A stretch of 64,000 nucleotides of DNA from Streptomyces sp. 3214.6 (GTDB lineage: Bacteria > Actinomycetota > Actinomycetes > Streptomycetales > Streptomycetaceae): assembly GCF_900129855.1 (NCBI RefSeq), contig NZ_LT670819.1, forward strand, positions 3,038,001 through 3,102,000, read 5' to 3'. Below the pieces are notes generated by a model that was given only the letters and a program-made list of their open reading frames with translations, made no database searches and was not told where the DNA came from. Every line of letters starts with the position of its first letter. Within the stretch, counting starts at the first letter, position 1. Below, in pieces: positions 62,306 to 64,000 of this stretch. The position numbers and the translations under genes were made by a program.

Positions 62306-62329
62306 TTTTAGTAGGACGTCCTAGTAAAA
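62306..62329. promoter_or_regulatory. icmA-distal operator dyad
   Basis: TTTTAGTAGGAC and GTCCTAGTAAAA form a 24-bp palindrome with one mismatch in 12. It shares the ACTAGGACGTCC core with the proximal dyad; centres are 42 bp apart (four helical turns), so two dimers would lie on the same face of DNA. Confidence 0.78.
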
Positions 62330-62375
62330 CTTCGCGAACAACCGCCGCACGCGCGTGTGGCGTACGGCGGTGGGG

Positions 62376-62714
62376 CTACGCCTTGACGGGCGTCGGCGCC
62401 GCGTCCGCGAGCTTGCCCTCCAGCTCGTGGCTGATCTTCCGCTCCACGATGAACGCGGCCGTCGGGATCGTCCCCGCCAGCAGCACCCACAGCTGCTTGC
62501 CGACCGGCCACTTCGCCTTGGAGCCCAGGTCGAAGGCGAAGACCAGGTAGACGACGTAGAGCCAGCCGTGCGCGATGGCCACCACGCGGGTGAAGTCCGC
62601 GGCGCCGTCGACGTCCAGGCCGTACTTGGCGATCATGCTCAGGCACAGCAGGACCAGCAGGACACCGGTGACGTAGGCCAGGACGCGGTAGCGGGTCAGC
62701 ACGCTCTTTTTCAT
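62376..62714 (-). CDS. DUF3817 small membrane protein
   Basis: A 112-residue protein with three hydrophobic segments (AYVTGVLLVLLCLSMIAKY; AIAHGWLYVVYLVFAFDLG; LWVLLAGTIPTAAFIVE). The RYRVLAYVTGVLL start, HG in the second helix and closing PTAAFIVERK match the DUF3817 family common in actinobacteria. ATG 62714 (MKKSVLTRYRV) is preferred; an in-frame ATG at 62732 also exists and neither has a clear ribosome binding site. Its function is unknown. The MarR gene ends 56 bp upstream, so they may share a transcript. Confidence 0.88.
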   Translation of the reverse strand: MKKSVLTRYRVLAYVTGVLLVLLCLSMIAKYGLDVDGAADFTRVVAIAHGWLYVVYLVFAFDLGSKAKWPVGKQLWVLLAGTIPTAAFIVERKISHELEGKLADAAPTPVKA

Positions 62715-62770
62715 GAGGACGAGCGTAACCATCGGTTATCGGGCGATCTTGCGCGGGGTGAGGACAGGTG

Positions 62771-63280
62771 CTACTGGTCCTCGAAGTCGTTCGCCGCCAC
62801 CCGCAGCGGGCGCAGCATCGCGAAGATCTCGCCGCACTCCTCCGCGTCGTACACCCCGAGCCCGAAGTCCATCGCCATCAGGTCCCGGGTGGCCGCCTCG
62901 ACGACCTCGCGGCCCTTGTCGGTGATGACGGCGAGGGTGCCGCGCCCGTCGTTGGGGTTGGGGCGCTTGTCCACCAGTCCCGACCTGACCAGGCGGTCGA
63001 CGGTGTTCGTCACCGAGGTGGGATGCACCTGGAGCCGTTCGCCGATCTTCGACATGGTCAGCTCGCCCTCCTTGGAGAAGGTGAGCAGCACCAGCGCCTC
63101 GTAGCGTGCGAACGTCAGGCCGTACGGTTTGACCACGGCGTCCACCTCGGCGAGCAGGATCTGGTGCGCGCGCATGATCGAGGTGATCGCGGCCATGGAC
63201 GGCACGTTTCCCCAGCGCTGCTTCCAGAGCTCGTCGGCGCGGGCGATGGGGTCGAAGGGGAGACTGAGCGGTTTCGGCAC
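62771..63280 (-). CDS. MarR-family transcriptional regulator
   Basis: A 169-residue winged-helix regulator. GTG 63280 has GGAG just upstream. The DNA-binding part reads LTFARYEALVLLTFSKEGEL, then MSKIGERLQVHPTSVTNTVDRL with the recognition helix, and the wing RPNPNDGRGTLAVIT. The C-terminal helix serves for dimerisation. Target unknown; the gene follows an MFS remnant, and MarR proteins often control neighbouring pumps, so its original target may be lost. Confidence 0.92.
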   Translation of the reverse strand: MPKPLSLPFDPIARADELWKQRWGNVPSMAAITSIMRAHQILLAEVDAVVKPYGLTFARYEALVLLTFSKEGELTMSKIGERLQVHPTSVTNTVDRLVRSGLVDKRPNPNDGRGTLAVITDKGREVVEAATRDLMAMDFGLGVYDAEECGEIFAMLRPLRVAANDFEDQ

Positions 63281-63291
63281 GTCTCCAGACC

Positions 63292-63750
63292 TTACCGGCC
63301 GGTCATATCGCGGTCAGCCCCGTCTCGGCCTTCGGTCCGCCGGACCTCCCCGGCCACCGCCACACAGCACACCGTCCCCAGCACCCCCGCCCCCGTGACC
63401 GCGCCCGCCACGCCCACGAGCTCCGCGGCCACCCCCGCCAGGGCCATGCCGACGCCCTGGAACGTCATGAGCCCCGCGGTGAGCAGCGTCATGGCCCGTC
63501 CGCGCAGCTCCTCGGGCCCGTCCCGGACGATCCACTGGTCGAGGCCGAGGGTGTACGCCGAGCCGGCCCCCGACACCAGCAGCAGGACGAGGGAGACGGC
63601 GAGACCGGGGTGGAGGGCGTAGCCCAGGTAGGGCAGCAGCGTCACACAGACGAGCGGAAGGGCGATGCGCTCGCGGGTGACGGGACGCAGTCGGGCCCCC
63701 GCGTACAGCTCGCCGGCGATGGCGCCGACCGGCAGCGCGCGGTCGTTCAG
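63292..63750 (-). pseudogene. N-terminally truncated MFS transporter remnant
   Basis: The minus strand reads an MFS C-terminal half, beginning NDRALPVGAIAGELYAGARL right after the stop of the upstream metalloprotease gene and in the same frame, and ending at TAA 63292. It includes GSAYTLGLDQWIVRD and EELRGRAMTLLTAGLM, well conserved in this family. About 150 residues remain, some four membrane spans, against about 400 in intact proteins. No start codon precedes the conserved region; GTG 63645 would lose a further 35 residues. A deletion seems to have removed the 5' two thirds and placed the rest against the protease stop. Confidence 0.75.
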
Positions 63751-64000
63751 TCATCGAGTCGTTCCGTAGAGGCTGCGCAGGCCGAGGACGTCGCCCTTGC
63801 CGAGGCTGCGGGCTCCGGTGGAGCAGGCGAAGGAGTTCGCGTACATGGTGAGGTTCTCGTGTCCGGCGCCGGAGTGGCCGAGGCCGAAGACATGGCCGGC
63901 CTCGTGCGTGGCGACGCTGCGGATGTCGTACGCGCGCGTGCAGCCGCCGGACGGCTTGTCGGTGAACGTGTAGTCGTGGGTGTTGAAGCGGACGTCGGCC
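63751..64000 (-). CDS. Matrixin-like (M10) metalloprotease, C-terminal part (cut by window edge)
   Basis: Reading from the window end to TGA 63751, the last 82 residues contain the zinc site HEAGHVFGLGHSG (HExGHxxGxxH, three His ligands) and a downstream Met-turn-like TMYANSF, preceded by FNTHDYTFTDKPSGGC and closed by GKGDVLGLRSLYG. This fits secreted small matrixin-type peptidases of Streptomyces. The signal peptide and N-terminal half lie outside the window. Two Cys (SGGCTRAYD and SFACSTG) could form a disulfide. An MFS remnant follows in frame directly after the stop. Confidence 0.85.
   Translation of the reverse strand, partial: ADVRFNTHDYTFTDKPSGGCTRAYDIRSVATHEAGHVFGLGHSGAGHENLTMYANSFACSTGARSLGKGDVLGLRSLYGTTR

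Overview
The window is about 64 kb of very GC-rich actinobacterial chromosome and almost certainly comes from a Streptomyces. The signs are GC-saturated third codon positions, frequent GTG starts, GGAG-type ribosome binding sites, the GlgE-TreS-maltokinase-GlgB cluster, an isobutyryl-CoA mutase, DUF6230/DUF6114/DUF397 proteins and a dispersed intergenic repeat I recognise from this genus. From memory, the right two thirds (glgP through pta-ackA-pyk to icmA) follow the order of the S. coelicolor SCO5412-SCO5447 region; I could not check this by alignment.

Layout. 1-3158 (minus): an operon of DrrA-type ABC ATPase, ABC-2 permease, DesK-type histidine kinase and LuxR-type response regulator (cut by the window edge). 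3354-10647 (plus): four ABC half-exporter genes in one operon, readable as two heterodimers that each have one degenerate ATP site. 10947-14959: two tandem secreted M4 metalloproteases. 15032-19109: a DUF1990 protein, then a TetR gene divergent from an MFS pump and FAD monooxygenase, with a palindrome between them. 19097-20184: a decayed WhiJ/AbaA-like regulatory locus (broken anti-sigma-type ATPase, broken XRE/DUF5753 regulator, apparently intact DUF397). 20130-26028 (minus): a membrane protein and a three-gene MoxR/VWA-metallopeptidase module. 26285-27961: a secreted FG-GAP protein.

28007-40067 is alpha-glucan and trehalose metabolism: glycogen phosphorylase (minus), a secreted subtilisin, then glgE-treS-maltokinase-glgB. 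These genes interconvert trehalose, maltose-1-phosphate and branched alpha-glucan. A HelD/HelR-like RNA polymerase-recycling helicase, a thioredoxin and a MerR regulator follow on the minus strand. A DctA-type dicarboxylate symporter lies divergent from a CitA/CitB-like two-component pair. Next is a small accessory pair: a membrane protein divergent from an MTA/SAH-nucleosidase-like protein with an unusual C-terminal tail. After it come central carbon genes (pfkA divergent from pta-ackA-pyk).

55294-58049 (minus) is a DUF6230/DUF6114/Ser-Asp-rich envelope-type operon behind a 650-bp regulatory region carrying several palindromes. Then come a thioredoxin-TPR protein, a TetR regulator with a perfect 23-bp palindrome upstream, icmA with two strong dyads upstream, a DUF3817 membrane protein, a MarR regulator, an N-terminally truncated MFS remnant, and the 3' end of a matrixin-type metalloprotease. 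I found no rRNA, tRNA, CRISPR array, insertion sequence or replication origin.
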